Shown here: positions 1 to 10,100 of the stretch, piece after piece | Position numbering within the stretch: position 1 is the first letter of the stretch | Layout of the letters: each line of letters begins with the position of its first letter | Assembly: GCA_944325555.1 (NCBI GenBank) | Contig: CALVAN010000003.1 | Span: 62,001-126,000, forward strand | Source: Candidatus Gastranaerophilales bacterium | Lineage (GTDB): Bacteria; Cyanobacteriota; Vampirovibrionia; Gastranaerophilales; Gastranaerophilaceae | DNA length: 64,000 nt | Reading direction: 5' to 3' | The notes under the pieces: generated by a model | Told to the model about the DNA's origin: nothing | Seen by the model: only the letters and a program-made list of their open reading frames with translations | Databases searched by the model: none | Made by a program: the position numbers and the translations under genes

Positions 1-1
1 T

Positions 2-1237
2 GATGATTCAGGTTTGTTTAAAGATGAAGAACTTGCCCGGTTATATGATTTGGATGAAAATGACTGGAACAATGTTATAAATAGGCATTTGTTTTCTCCG
101 TATATTTTTGAAAACTACTACAAGCTTTTGATTACGCCGCAGCAGCGTGTTGATACAATATATGTGCTTTCAAAACTTGAAGAACAATACTGGCAGAATA
201 TTTTTGACAGGTTGCTTTATCTGTTAATCGGGTTAAAGGTCTTTTGTGCCTCGGATTTGATGCTGCTTGCCAAACTTACGGATAAAGAGTTTGAAAGAGC
301 AGATGCTTTGGGGATTTTTGATTATGATAACAAACTTATGACGGAGTTGTCCTGCAAAGAACTTTATCTTCTGGCAAAATACCCGGACCCCTTGCTAGAA
401 GAAACAGTGAAAAGGGGAATATATAAATCTCCTCAAAAGTACAAAAAACTTCTGTCGGATAAAAAATTGTTTTCCCGTGCTTCGGAATTTAAAAAGGCGT
501 TTGAAATAAGAAATATAAGTTTTGAGGGGCTTGAAAAATATAACGTCAAAATAAAGGATAAAGTTCGATATTTAAAATCAACGCAACCATTTTTGCCGCA
601 AACAACACTAAAACCTAAAGGATTTTGTATAGAAAAAATCCGCTCCGCTTGCGATAGCTCCAATATCTTCTTTTTGGCTCATGGTATTGCCGATGAAAAA
701 AGTTTAACCGACGTTTTGAAAATGGAACAAACCTCTGTTATAAGGGCATCTTATGTAAATCTGAAAAAAGGGAACACAAAGCTGTTTTATAAACAGGGCG
801 CAATTTTAAAGACCGCACAAGAGAACATACATGCGGGTTATTACAAGGATATGCAGACTTTTGAAAGGATTGATATCGATACACTTGTTTTTAAGTATCT
901 CTTTAATGAGGAAAACAAACTGTATAGAACTTATTTTTCTTCTCTTTTTAAAGAGGTTAGCGGCTTTGATGATGGTATGTATATTGATTTTTTAGAAAAG
1001 TATAAAGACAAAAGTTTTGAAGAAATAGAAGATAAGAACATAAAAGATAAAATCTTATGTTATTTGGATTCAATTCCCGTAAAATTTTATGAAAAAGACC
1101 ACAATCATAACGAAATTTTGATTACAAATCCTGAGATAATTGCATTGTTTGTGTACGATACGCCAAATTTTGATATTCCTGATTTTTTAATTGAGTTTGC
1201 TCAAAAGCAAAACTTACCCGTTTATGTTTTAGATTAA
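2..1237 (+). CDS. Hypothetical protein, 5' end outside window
   Basis: The reading frame is already open at the window edge (codons from base 2 read D-D-S-G-L-F-K-D), so the gene very likely begins upstream. The TTG at base 14 is only the first possible internal start. About 410 codons are visible. The product is mixed alpha-helical, Lys/Glu/Phe-rich, with no signal peptide or membrane segment in the visible part. I recognise no domain. It lies about 100 bp upstream of a tagged hypothetical gene on the same strand. Function unknown; real coding status is likely from the long uninterrupted frame. Confidence 0.75.
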   Translation, partial: DDSGLFKDEELARLYDLDENDWNNVINRHLFSPYIFENYYKLLITPQQRVDTIYVLSKLEEQYWQNIFDRLLYLLIGLKVFCASDLMLLAKLTDKEFERADALGIFDYDNKLMTELSCKELYLLAKYPDPLLEETVKRGIYKSPQKYKKLLSDKKLFSRASEFKKAFEIRNISFEGLEKYNVKIKDKVRYLKSTQPFLPQTTLKPKGFCIEKIRSACDSSNIFFLAHGIADEKSLTDVLKMEQTSVIRASYVNLKKGNTKLFYKQGAILKTAQENIHAGYYKDMQTFERIDIDTLVFKYLFNEENKLYRTYFSSLFKEVSGFDDGMYIDFLEKYKDKSFEEIEDKNIKDKILCYLDSIPVKFYEKDHNHNEILITNPEIIALFVYDTPNFDIPDFLIEFAQKQNLPVYVLD

Positions 1238-1340
1238 TTTAATTTTTGTAAATCTTTTACTAAATCGGTAACAAAAAAAATCTTGTTGAGGTATTTTGCT
1301 GATAAAGGTCACTTTTTATTTTAAAGTTAGGAGAGAAGAG

Positions 1341-2576
1341 ATGAAAATTCCCGGAATCGGTTTAGTAACATATAAAAAAAATCAGGCTGATAAAACAATA
1401 AACGGTAATATTAACAATCCTGCTTTTAAAGGTCGTGTTGATACCGAGATGAGAAACATACTCGTCGACCGTACAATAATTTGTAACAAGGGTCATTCAG
1501 GATATACAACATATTATAGTAATGAGCATAACGGTACAAAAACCGATGAATTGTACAGAATGGTTAACATATACAGACCCTACAGCTGGGAACAGACTAC
1601 TCCGTATTCGCCGTTAGGAACGCCTAATTTTACAACCTATAGTGCAATAGCAGGAGAAACAATGATTGACCAAAAATACGGTTCCGGACACAATAATAAT
1701 GACTTTGTCGAACCTCACGGATTTTGGTGCGAACTGCCCGAAATAAAACCAGACAGAGAGGCTCCTGATTATCTTGAAGAAACACCTTTCAGGCTGACAC
1801 CTCCTGTCCGCTATGAGAACGGGCGTCCTGTTTACAAAACCGGCGAAGCTATATATCAACAGAATGAGTACAGAAAAGAATATCAGAATCTCCATACAAA
1901 AATTTGGCAGGGAGCAATCGGAGAAATAGGCAAACCTTTAAACAGACTGGAATCATTGGAAGATAAATTATCAAAATTAGAAAGAATTAAAAAAGAAAAT
2001 GAGGTTAAGGACAATAAGAGTCAAAAGGAATATCAATCATATATAGATACTGCTGGTGAAAGATCCGTTAATTCCTGGAGCTCTAAAAATTCAAGATTTT
2101 TTGCCGATATACAGAGCTATTTTCTTAATAAAAAGCACAAAGAGTGGGAGCAAAATAATAAATTGGATTTAACCTTGAATGCCGAAATAAAAAGAATAAA
2201 AGAAGAAATACAAAAAATTAAAGAGGCAAAATCACGCGGTCAATACCTTGATTTGAGTACAAAAGAGTTGTACGAAAATTCCAATATCGTGGAAGCTGTT
2301 AATAATATGCCAAAGGTTGACTATAATAAAGCCAGACTTATTTCTCTACCGGACAGAACAGTTGGGTCATATTGGTTGTCCCAATTCAGCAAAAATCAAT
2401 ATATGGGCTTGACTGAGAAAGATGAAAAAACAATACGGGAACATATTGATAAAATAATGTATCCTGAAAGAGCAAACAGCCTTGAGGAAAGTCTTACAAA
2501 CAGAAAAAGTCTTCAGGAAAACGACACAACCGATACGTTAATTCATTTTTTAAAAAAAGATGACAGACGATACTAA
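1341..2576 (+). CDS. Hypothetical protein with N-terminal AFKG-type tag
   Basis: The ATG at 1341 is chosen over the upstream TTG at 1296 because AGGAGAG lies 5 bases before it. The 411-residue product has the short tag P-A-F-K-G-R at residues 27-32, a Tyr/Pro-rich middle, and a Lys/Glu-rich coiled-coil-like stretch at roughly residues 200-300. There is no signal peptide or membrane helix. The tag resembles those near the N-termini of neighbouring small proteins (2737, 3525, 5498). Translation could continue in the same frame for 28 more codons after the TAA at 2574, so homologues may be longer. Function unknown. Confidence 0.75.
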   Translation: MKIPGIGLVTYKKNQADKTINGNINNPAFKGRVDTEMRNILVDRTIICNKGHSGYTTYYSNEHNGTKTDELYRMVNIYRPYSWEQTTPYSPLGTPNFTTYSAIAGETMIDQKYGSGHNNNDFVEPHGFWCELPEIKPDREAPDYLEETPFRLTPPVRYENGRPVYKTGEAIYQQNEYRKEYQNLHTKIWQGAIGEIGKPLNRLESLEDKLSKLERIKKENEVKDNKSQKEYQSYIDTAGERSVNSWSSKNSRFFADIQSYFLNKKHKEWEQNNKLDLTLNAEIKRIKEEIQKIKEAKSRGQYLDLSTKELYENSNIVEAVNNMPKVDYNKARLISLPDRTVGSYWLSQFSKNQYMGLTEKDEKTIREHIDKIMYPERANSLEESLTNRKSLQENDTTDTLIHFLKKDDRRY

Positions 2577-2736
2577 AGGCAAATTTTTATTATATATTTT
2601 GAAAGGGTTTTTCTTGACGGCAGAACCAGAGAAATTTTAGATATGGAAAATGATGTTGATTAAAGCTCAGGTATGTAATGTCCGATAGCAAAAATTTTTA
2701 TGTTTGTTTTTCTTACATACAGGAGAATAAACAAAT

Positions 2737-3414
2737 ATGAAAATTAACACAAATCCCCGTTTGAACAGTCAAGTTAGCTTTAAAGGCGCTTTTGTGCTCA
2801 AACCGCAAAATGCACAGGTAAAAGAAGCTGTCCCGAATATTATAAAAAAAGGAAAACAGATATTTTACAATATTAAAAACGAGGGCGATGTTGTAATTGT
2901 TACAAAAGACAAATACGACAAGCGTGTAAGGGACTTTATCGAAGAAAACAATCTGAAATTTTCTTATTACCCTGAAATCTCAACCCAAAGCGGGCTGGAC
3001 GATGAGATTCCGTCGGGGTTAAAGGCATTGATTAATATAAAAAATAACTGCATAATTAAAGATTTGAATTTGTTGGATAAATTTTTATCAAGTACAAGAC
3101 CCCATCTTGGAAAACAAAGTGAGTATCTGCAAGATGCAATGAATACACTGCGATTAAATACGGAAAATGCCAAAATAATGATAGATGACAGGGGGATGTT
3201 TGTACTCCGTGACAATGCCAAACAGCGGACGATAAAGTCAACCGGCTTTAACAGCGGATGTGCTTATGTCTGTGTTATACCTGATTCTCTGGGACAGGAG
3301 GTAAAACGCTATCTTATCGGCAAAAACGGAAAAGAAATAATAAAGGAATTTAATACACCTAAAGAAATTTTGAGTTTTAATAAAACTTTCAAAAAAATCA
3401 GAGATTCGATATAA
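2737..3414 (+). CDS. Hypothetical protein with N-terminal SFKG tag
   Basis: A 225-residue protein starting M-K-I-N-T-N, with the tag V-S-F-K-G at residues 13-17. AGGAG lies about 10 bases upstream of the ATG. The rest is soluble-looking and mixed alpha/beta, with no catalytic motif that I recognise, no signal peptide and no membrane segment. It lies between two other tagged genes on the same strand with gaps of 110-160 bp, so the three may be separately transcribed. Function unknown. Confidence 0.75.
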   Translation: MKINTNPRLNSQVSFKGAFVLKPQNAQVKEAVPNIIKKGKQIFYNIKNEGDVVIVTKDKYDKRVRDFIEENNLKFSYYPEISTQSGLDDEIPSGLKALINIKNNCIIKDLNLLDKFLSSTRPHLGKQSEYLQDAMNTLRLNTENAKIMIDDRGMFVLRDNAKQRTIKSTGFNSGCAYVCVIPDSLGQEVKRYLIGKNGKEIIKEFNTPKEILSFNKTFKKIRDSI

Positions 3415-3524
3415 AAAGTTATAAAATTGTTCAAATTTTGTAAAAATTAATAAAACTTTTGATAAAAATATGTTTTTTAGGTGTATTCTTAGTATTGTGT
3501 TCAATTATTTAGGAGAGAAAAATT

Positions 3525-3812
3525 ATGTCAGTACAACCGCTTAGACCCGTGTCTTTTAAGGGAAGAGTCAATGTGTTACAAAATCAGACAGTATATGGTC
3601 TGGATACGGATAAAATTTTGGCAATGGAATCAAGAGGTAATGATCGAACTTTAGTTAAATACGATTTTCCCAAAGAAGTTCGTCACAACGGTTATACAAC
3701 AAAGGAACCGATTACACTTGATATAAAACAGGATATTAATACTATTTTGAATGCTTATAACGCAGCAAAAAATTCGGATGTTGTTGTTGATATAGCAGAT
3801 TACAATGCATAG
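3525..3812 (+). CDS. Small hypothetical protein with N-terminal SFKG tag
   Basis: A 95-residue protein with P-V-S-F-K-G-R at residues 8-14 and a strong ribosome site (AGGAGAG) 8 bases before the ATG. The remainder is a small basic/acidic mixed domain ending in an acidic tail, with no membrane helix. It is followed at once by a strong bidirectional terminator and faces trpB. It is the shortest member of the tagged set in this window. Function unknown. Confidence 0.7.
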   Translation: MSVQPLRPVSFKGRVNVLQNQTVYGLDTDKILAMESRGNDRTLVKYDFPKEVRHNGYTTKEPITLDIKQDINTILNAYNAAKNSDVVVDIADYNA

Positions 3813-3821
3813 TTAATAAAG

Positions 3822-3855
3822 AAAGAGAGGTTTGTATAAACAGAACCTCTCTTTT
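3822..3855. terminator. Bidirectional intrinsic terminator
   Basis: An 11-bp perfect stem (AAAGAGAGGTT at 3822-3832 with AACCTCTCTTT at 3844-3854) and an 11-base loop, with T-rich ends on both strands. It sits between the convergent ends of the small tagged gene and trpB and can serve both. Confidence 0.85.
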
Positions 3856-3861
3856 GGCTAA

Positions 3862-5073
3862 TTAATTGTTCTTTTTCATATGTTCCATTACAAAATCGAC
3901 ATCTTTGTCACCACGCCCAGATAGGTTGACAAGAATTTTTGTATTCTGGTTTTCTTTAGCATATTTGATTGCAAAAGCTATTGCATGAGCGCTTTCCAAT
4001 GCGGGGATTATACCCTCTGTTCTTGATAGTTCAAAAAAAGCTTGCATTGCATCTTCATCGGAAACTGTTACATAGTTAGCTCTGCCAATACTTTGCAGGT
4101 AACAGTGTTTTGGGCCAACTCCTGGATAATCAAGCCCGCTTGCAATAGAATAGGCATTAGCAGGATTACCGTTTTCATCCTGCAGCAATTTACATCTAAA
4201 TCCGTGAATAATTCCGTCTGTTCCGTATGTTAAACTTGCTGCATTGTCACCGGTTTTAATTCCCCTGCCAAGAGGTTCCACTCCATATATTTTAACCTGT
4301 AGGTCCTCCAAAAATGCATCAAACAAACCGATTGCATTTGAGCCTCCGCCAACACAGGCCACAATAGAATCAGGCAGGGTGTTTGTTAATTCCAAAAATT
4401 GTTTTCGTGCTTCTTTACCTATTACGGATTGAAAATGCTCAACTATCATCGGGAAAGGATGAGGTCCGACAACGGAGCCTATGGCGTATATTGCTGTATC
4501 GTATTCTTTGAGGTATGCACTAAAAGCTTCATCTACCGCTTCTTTTAATGTTCTTTTTCCGCTTTGAACACTTATAACATTTGCACCTAAAATTTTCATT
4601 TTATCTACATTTGGCTTTTCTTTTTGTATGTCAACTTCACCCATATAAATATCGCATTCAAGCCCCATTAACGCAGCAGCAGTAGCCGTTGCTACACCGT
4701 GCTGTCCAGCACCTGTTTCTGCAATAATTTTTGTTTTACCGAGCCTTTTGGCTAACAGAGCTTCGCCCAGTGAGTGATTTATTTTGTGGGCACCGGTGTG
4801 ATTTAAATCTTCCCTTTTAAGAAAGATGTCTGCTCCGTATTTTGCGGACAAATTTTTGGCATGATAAAGTGCACTTGGTCTGTCTACGTAGTGTTTTAAG
4901 AGATAGTTTAATTCTTCATTAAAGTTTGCATCATCTTTTAATTCTAAAAATGCATCAGCTATTTTTTTAAACTCTTTTTTTAGATTTTCGTCAAGGAATA
5001 CTCCGCCATAGCTGCCGAAAAATCCGTCTTTATCTGGGAATATATTTATTTTTTGTTGTGTATTATTTTGCAT
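3862..5073 (-). CDS. trpB: Tryptophan synthase beta chain
   Basis: TrpB condenses indole with serine to give tryptophan, using pyridoxal phosphate, in the cytoplasm. The 403-residue length is normal for the family. The PLP lysine is K97 in the G-A-H-K-I-N motif, the catalytic glutamate lies in E-T-G-A-G-Q-H-G at 119-126, and the phosphate-binding G-G-G-S-N loop is present. The start overlaps the end of trpR by 11 bases, so the two are one operon. No trpA follows: the next gene is convergent. TrpB may therefore act with a distant TrpA or salvage free indole. The N-terminus and motifs match the classic TrpB1 type. Confidence 0.96.
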   Translation of the reverse strand: MQNNTQQKINIFPDKDGFFGSYGGVFLDENLKKEFKKIADAFLELKDDANFNEELNYLLKHYVDRPSALYHAKNLSAKYGADIFLKREDLNHTGAHKINHSLGEALLAKRLGKTKIIAETGAGQHGVATATAAALMGLECDIYMGEVDIQKEKPNVDKMKILGANVISVQSGKRTLKEAVDEAFSAYLKEYDTAIYAIGSVVGPHPFPMIVEHFQSVIGKEARKQFLELTNTLPDSIVACVGGGSNAIGLFDAFLEDLQVKIYGVEPLGRGIKTGDNAASLTYGTDGIIHGFRCKLLQDENGNPANAYSIASGLDYPGVGPKHCYLQSIGRANYVTVSDEDAMQAFFELSRTEGIIPALESAHAIAFAIKYAKENQNTKILVNLSGRGDKDVDFVMEHMKKNN

Positions 5074-5338
5074 TTTGTGTTCTTTCTATAATTTTTTTTG
5101 TTATTGAATTTTGGGTTTTTAAAATTTTTGCGCCTCTTGTTACTTTGCAAAGACTAACCTGCAGCTTGGCTGATATTTCTCTTTGCGTGAACTCTTTGCC
5201 TGCCAGCATTTTCAGGATACGCCATCGTTTGGAAAGAGTTGCTATTTCTGCTGGAGTAAATAGTTCTTTAAAAAAATTGGTAATTTCTTTTTTATTCATT
5301 AGGTTTATGGCCTGTGCAATTTCTTCAATAGTTTGCAT
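5063..5338 (-). CDS. trpR: TrpR-like tryptophan-responsive repressor
   Basis: A 91-residue all-helical protein matching the Trp repressor family. It contains S-K-R-W-R-I-L, corresponding to the region around Arg54 of E. coli TrpR, a Q-R-E-I helix-turn-helix, and V-T-R-G-A-K-I-L-K, corresponding to I-T-R-G-S-N-S-L-K around Arg84. The spacing and retained arginines favour true TrpR over the looser YerC/YecD relatives. It is the first gene of a trpR-trpB operon with an 11-base overlap, an arrangement reminiscent of the chlamydial trpRBA operon. Two near-identical palindromes in its promoter suggest autoregulation by tryptophan. Confidence 0.85.
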   Translation of the reverse strand: MQTIEEIAQAINLMNKKEITNFFKELFTPAEIATLSKRWRILKMLAGKEFTQREISAKLQVSLCKVTRGAKILKTQNSITKKIIERTQNAK

Positions 5339-5350
5339 AATTCCGCCTCT

Positions 5351-5407
5351 TTGTTTCTGTATATAGAAACAATATTATAATTTTTTGTTTCTGTCAATAG
5401 AAACAAA
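5351..5407 (-). promoter_or_regulatory. Two palindromic operators over the trpR-trpB promoter
   Basis: The palindromes GTTTCTGTATATAGAAAC (5353-5370) and GTTTCTGTCAATAGAAAC (5387-5404) share both arms and differ only in the centre; the flanking TT/AA and TTT/AAA extend the symmetry. Their centres are 34 bp apart, just over three helical turns. On the minus strand one overlaps a TTGACA-like -35 box, and the stretch between them holds TATAAT. This layout suits repression by a dimer encoded by the first gene, trpR. The binding protein is inferred. Confidence 0.75.
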
Positions 5408-5497
5408 GACGGGTGATTATTTGTTAAAATGTGTAAAACTATTTAAATACAAAGCTCTTTTAGCGCAATTAAAATATTCAGGGGGCTTAATCTATAT

Positions 5498-6238
5498 ATG
5501 AATACAATTGGCAATCATAAAGATATATCTTTTGCAGGAAGGTGCAGGTATATTCAAGATGCACAACTAGTTTGTCATTTGATAGAAAAAAACTTTCCTC
5601 GTATTTCAACGACCAAAATACAGCCTTTTATAAATAACTTACAAAAGAAAAATAAGAATTTGTATTCAAGGTGTTTTCTCTATAATCAGCTCAGAGGAAA
5701 CTATTTTAGAGTAAATAATAAACAAGAAGAAAAAATAGCAGGAATTTTTTTCTGGTATCGTAATCTTGTTGCCAGGTTAAACTATCTGCGTGTAAATAGA
5801 TTTTATAAGGATAATAACAAAGACTTTGATAATATTTCACAAGTGTTAAGACTAATGAAAACATATCATCTCGGAAATTGCTATGAATCAGCTAAAACTG
5901 CAGAATTGATACTAAAAATGAACGGGTATAAAAATGTCTGCACCGGAAACCTTTTATGTGGTAAATTACCGATTGAACATACTGTTTGTGTTTTTAACCG
6001 TGACGGTAGTAAAGTTATCGGAATTGAAAATAATAATACGATAGTTATTGATCCTTGGGCGGGATGTGTAGATTTTGCAAACAATGTTTTTAAACAATAT
6101 AAAAATATGTTCAAGGATAATTTTGGTTGTTTAAATAAAGGAAAAATTAGTTTGACGGATTTTTCGTCGAGCAAATTGTCACAAGATGCACTTGAAATAA
6201 TAAAACAACGAAATCCCGAATTGATATTTAAACATTAA
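5498..6238 (+). CDS. Hypothetical tagged protein, possible papain-like cysteine peptidase fold
   Basis: A 246-residue protein with the tag I-S-F-A-G-R at residues 10-15. The C-terminal half carries a spaced Cys-His-Asp set: G-N-C-Y-E-S (C128), I-E-H-T-V (H161) and I-D-P-W-A-G (D185). That order and spacing, including the D-P-W after a beta strand, resembles papain-fold peptidases and transglutaminase-like effectors. No signal peptide or membrane helix is visible. GGGGG lies about 15 bases upstream of the ATG. Enzymatic activity is an inference from the triad only. Confidence 0.7.
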   Translation: MNTIGNHKDISFAGRCRYIQDAQLVCHLIEKNFPRISTTKIQPFINNLQKKNKNLYSRCFLYNQLRGNYFRVNNKQEEKIAGIFFWYRNLVARLNYLRVNRFYKDNNKDFDNISQVLRLMKTYHLGNCYESAKTAELILKMNGYKNVCTGNLLCGKLPIEHTVCVFNRDGSKVIGIENNNTIVIDPWAGCVDFANNVFKQYKNMFKDNFGCLNKGKISLTDFSSSKLSQDALEIIKQRNPELIFKH

Positions 6239-6278
6239 AAATCAGTATATTGGCAAAATATTGGTTATAAAACAAATA

Positions 6279-6659
6279 TTATGATTTTTTAGAATGATGC
6301 ATATTTTTAACTATTTTATCTTCTGTCTTTAAAATATCAAATTCTTTTAAGCTAAGGAATTGCGATAGTTCTGTTCGACCCTGTAAACCTTTGAAAGGGT
6401 GCGAAAATTTGATAGATGAAGTAATATTGTACTGAAGACCAAGACGGTATCTGCCTATTTCATCAGTTGTAATAATAATCTCAGAATCATTTGAACCCCA
6501 CTTGCTTATATTTTTAATTTGCTTTTCAAGTTGTTCAGAAAGCCTTTGAGAATCTTTATATCTGGCAGAACACGTAGTTAGTTGTTTGTAGAGTTGATAT
6601 TTTACTTGTTCAGAGATAGATGCTTTAAAGTTTAACGGTGTATGATTCTGAATTTTCAT
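6279..6659 (-). CDS. Small hypothetical protein with N-terminal NFKA tag
   Basis: A 126-residue protein beginning M-K-I-Q-N-H-T, with P-L-N-F-K-A at residues 8-13, a variant of the S-F-K-G tag. The rest is predicted helical with many charged residues and a basic C-terminus. It converges with the gene ending at 6238 and has no terminator-like structure between. No known domain recognised. Confidence 0.65.
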   Translation of the reverse strand: MKIQNHTPLNFKASISEQVKYQLYKQLTTCSARYKDSQRLSEQLEKQIKNISKWGSNDSEIIITTDEIGRYRLGLQYNITSSIKFSHPFKGLQGRTELSQFLSLKEFDILKTEDKIVKNMHHSKKS

Positions 6660-6688
6660 TAAAAAAATGTCCTTAATATAATGTCTGA

Positions 6689-6842
6689 GTGGGACCTCGC
6701 TTGTAGGAGTGGTACACGGAGTGCGAGTGGCGCCGAGTCTAGCATCTTACGGAAGTGACCCCATGCACTTGTTGCGGGTACCCTTGTTGTATAGCCAATA
6801 TTGTACTTGTTTATTGTACCCGTTCAATAAGTTGTCGGGGTT
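6689..6842 (+). ncRNA. Candidate structured non-coding RNA
   Basis: A GC-rich island (57 of 95 bases G or C in 6688-6782) stands out from very AT-rich flanks, with no open frame of use. The 3' half folds into a long hairpin: CCCC (6759-6762) with GGGG (6837-6840), ACTTGTTG (6767-6774) with CAATAAGT (6825-6832, one G-U), and CGGGTAC (6775-6781) with GTACCCG (6816-6822). The 5' half has CTCGC pairing with GCGAG and a small hairpin around 6743-6757. TATAAT at 6677-6682 would place a start near 6689. I could not match it to SRP RNA, tmRNA, RNase P or a known riboswitch. Strand is inferred from the promoter. Confidence 0.5.
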
Positions 6843-7135
6843 AGTTGACTATATGAAATTTTTGTAAAAACTAAAACCAAAAAATAAATTTTTTTGCTTT
6901 TAAAAATTTTTTTTACAGTTGCTATATTTTGGTTTTTGCAATTTTGAAAAGTTTTTTCCAATTGTTTTTATCTACTAACAATTGAATCTCTGCAGGGGTC
7001 TTTGGACGCTGAAACATTAATTTCAATCAAAAATTGTATTTAAAATCCCTGTTTGAATATGTTAAGATATGTTAAATTTGTGTTTGACAAATACTCTATG
7101 TGCAAAAAAATGAAATAAAGAACTGATGGTGTGGT
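6843..7135 (+). other. AT-rich intergenic region with one inverted repeat
   Basis: No gene is visible. CAATTGTT (6959-6966) and AACAATTG (6977-6984) form a perfect 8-bp inverted repeat, possibly an operator for the downstream phospholipid operon. The region just before the ATG at 7136 has no good ribosome site. Confidence 0.4.
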
Positions 7136-10100
7136 ATGGAAGCTGTAAAAGAACTGTTTAATAAGAATTTTGTAAATCTGTTTTTAGGGCAATTGTTGAC
7201 TCATCTGGGGGATGCTACCATCCAGATAATTTTAATGGCAATACTGGTTAACAGTGTGGAAAAACCCGGTGGTTTGATAGCGCTTATGCTTTTTTGCTTT
7301 GTGTTCCCGTCGTTGATAGTCAGTGTTTTTGCCGGCAGCATAGTCGACCGTTTTTCACGTAAAAAAGTAATGATAATCAGCTCTTTATACAGAGGTTTAA
7401 TTTTAGCGCTTTCGATTGCGTTTTATTTCTTGTTGGCAAATGATGCCTCTCTTGTACCGATGATAAAGATATACGGGGTTGTCTTGAGCCTTTTAATCGG
7501 TATAGGTACTGCATTTTTGTACCCCGCAAAAATGGCATCCGTTCCTAATGTTGTGAATATTCAGGCATTAAAACCCGCCAACGCTCTTATTTCCGGTTCG
7601 GGCACCTGGGCATTGACCTTTGGCGGTCTTATTGCCAGCACGGTGCTGCTGCATATCGGTATATTGAATATGTTTTATCTGACTTGTGTTATGTATTTTG
7701 CGGCTCCGTTGTTTTTGTGGTTTGTAAGTTTAAGGCACGATGAGGATACTGAGTCATCAAGTTTTGATGTAATAAAAGATATAAAACAAACGGCAGCTTT
7801 TCTTGATAAGCATAAAAAAGCGCTCAATATGATAATGCTTGCGGTTGTTGTGTCTTTGATTTCCGCAACTTTTTATAACGCAATGAATACTCTGGCAACA
7901 GATGTTTATCAGGTTAGTGTACAGGGATTGGCAAAACTCAAATGGATGCTCGGCTGCGGTACTTTCTACGGTGCGTGTGTAATGATTTTGTTCGGCAGAC
8001 GCCTTAAGACAACCAAAACACTTGTTGCCGCATTTTTGGGCTTGTTTGTGTTTTTAATCACCGCTGCTTTTTGCACAACGTTTTTTAAAGCAAGATTGTG
8101 GCTCGGGGTTATAGGGCTTTGTGCTTCGGTTTTAAAAATTACCGTGGATACAATTTTGCAAAAGGTATCACCTAACTTTATCAGAGGTAAAATATTTGCA
8201 TTTGCCTCTATGTTGGAAACTTTTGTTTCGCTTGTCGGTATAGGCTTTGTTTCCGTATGTGCCGATATTATACATCCGCTTGCTATATTTCACGGCATAG
8301 CCGTATTGTCGGCAGTAATGGTCGTTTTGATTCTTGCTTTGAACAAAGATTTCAGATACTTTGTGCTCCGAATTACACTCGGGCAGATTTTCAAATGTTT
8401 GTTTGTTTATAAATTTGAAGGTGTGGATAATATCCCCAAAAAAGGGAAAGCTATTCTTGCAGGCAACCATACCGGACATCTGGATCCGTTTATTTTGCAA
8501 CTGGCAACAAAACGTAACCTGTGGTTTGTGACAGGCCCTGCTGCTTTTAAAGTTCCGGTGATAAGACATATGCTCAAGTGGTTTAATGTGTTGCCTCTGA
8601 ATTTTGGTGTGGGGTTGGAAGCTATAGAATCAGGCGTTACCAAGCTTAAACAAGGTGAACCCGTGATAATTTTCCCCGAGGGAAAATTCACTTCCGACGG
8701 AAACCCCGGAAGATTCCACAGAGGAGTGGCAATTATGGCCAAAGAAGCTGATTGCCCGATTATTCCGTTTGCTATAAGAGGCGGTTTTGAAGCGTGGGGA
8801 AAATTCAGAAAAAATCCTAAATTATTTACAACAATAATTATACAATTCGGCCAGCCCATAACGGATTTGTCCGCAGATGAAAAACAAATTACAAAAGAAC
8901 TTGAACAGCGTGTCAGATTTATGAAAAGGTCGCTTGACAGCAGAGCTTTTTATAAAATTAAAGATACACAGTACACAAACTTCCTCGATATAATGAAACA
9001 GTACAGCGATACTTACGGGCAGACAAAAGCCGTGTCGCTTAAGGTAAAAGACGGGTATGAAGAGATAAGTTATGTCGATTTGAGCAGAAGGGCTAAAAAG
9101 TTTGCCAATTATTTAATTGAAAATACGGATATTCAAAGAAAGGACAGAATAGCTATCCTTTGTGAATCACGTCCCGAGTTTGCGGTAGGTATTTTTGCAT
9201 CAATTCAAACAGGAGCAATAACGGTGCCTCTGGATGTAAAATTGACGGTGCCTGAACATACCCATATACTTTCGGATTGTACGCCGAAAATTTTGATGTG
9301 CTCAAGCCACTATCTTGACCACGCAATCGAATTGAAAAATAATGTTCCTTCCATTCAGCATATTTATGTTCTTGATGATGAAGAAAGACAGCATCCCGAG
9401 ATACTTTCGGTTTCAAAACTCGAGGCGGATATTGAAAAGAGCATAGGACGTCCCCGTTCAATGGACGAAACTGCCTTAATCGTTTATACCTCTGGTACAA
9501 CCGGCAACCCCAAGGGGGTAATGATTAGTTTTGGCAATATATATTCGCAGATGAAGGATTTTGAAAAACTGTTTAAACTTTCAAAGGACAACACTTTATT
9601 GTCTATTCTTCCTTTGAACCACCTTCTTGAACTTAACGTAGGATTCTTTGGAATGCTGTTTATGGGTGCAAAAATTGTTTATATAAAAACACTGAACCCC
9701 AAAGAGCTTGCAGCGGCAATGAAGGAAAAACAAATTACAAATATGATAGTTGTTCCTCTTGTGGCTAAAATGCTTAAAAACAGCGTTGATAAGCAGCTTA
9801 AAAAGAAACCGCAGCACGTACAAAAGATTTTCAAAATAATGTATGCGGCTGCAAAATATATGCCGAGATTTGTAAGAAGAATTATGTTTAAGTCGATTAT
9901 AGACGGCTTGGGCGGCAAATTCGAATGTTTTATCTCCGGTGGTGCTCCGCTGGACGTAGAAATTGCGGAATTTTTTGAAAGAATCGGCGCCCCCGCATTT
10001 GAAGGCTACGGGCTGACGGAAACCAGTCCGGTAATTTCCACAAACCGCTATGAGGCTCACAGAATCGGCACTGTCGGCAAACCGTTGCCTTCTGTTTCTG

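Noticed and set aside
6689-6842. SRP RNA, tmRNA or RNase P RNA
   Set aside because: None of their conserved cores is present on either strand, and the length does not fit tmRNA or RNase P.
8407-8859. 150-codon minus-strand frame inside the Aas fusion
   Set aside because: Shadow of the acyltransferase domain, whose motifs lie on the plus strand.
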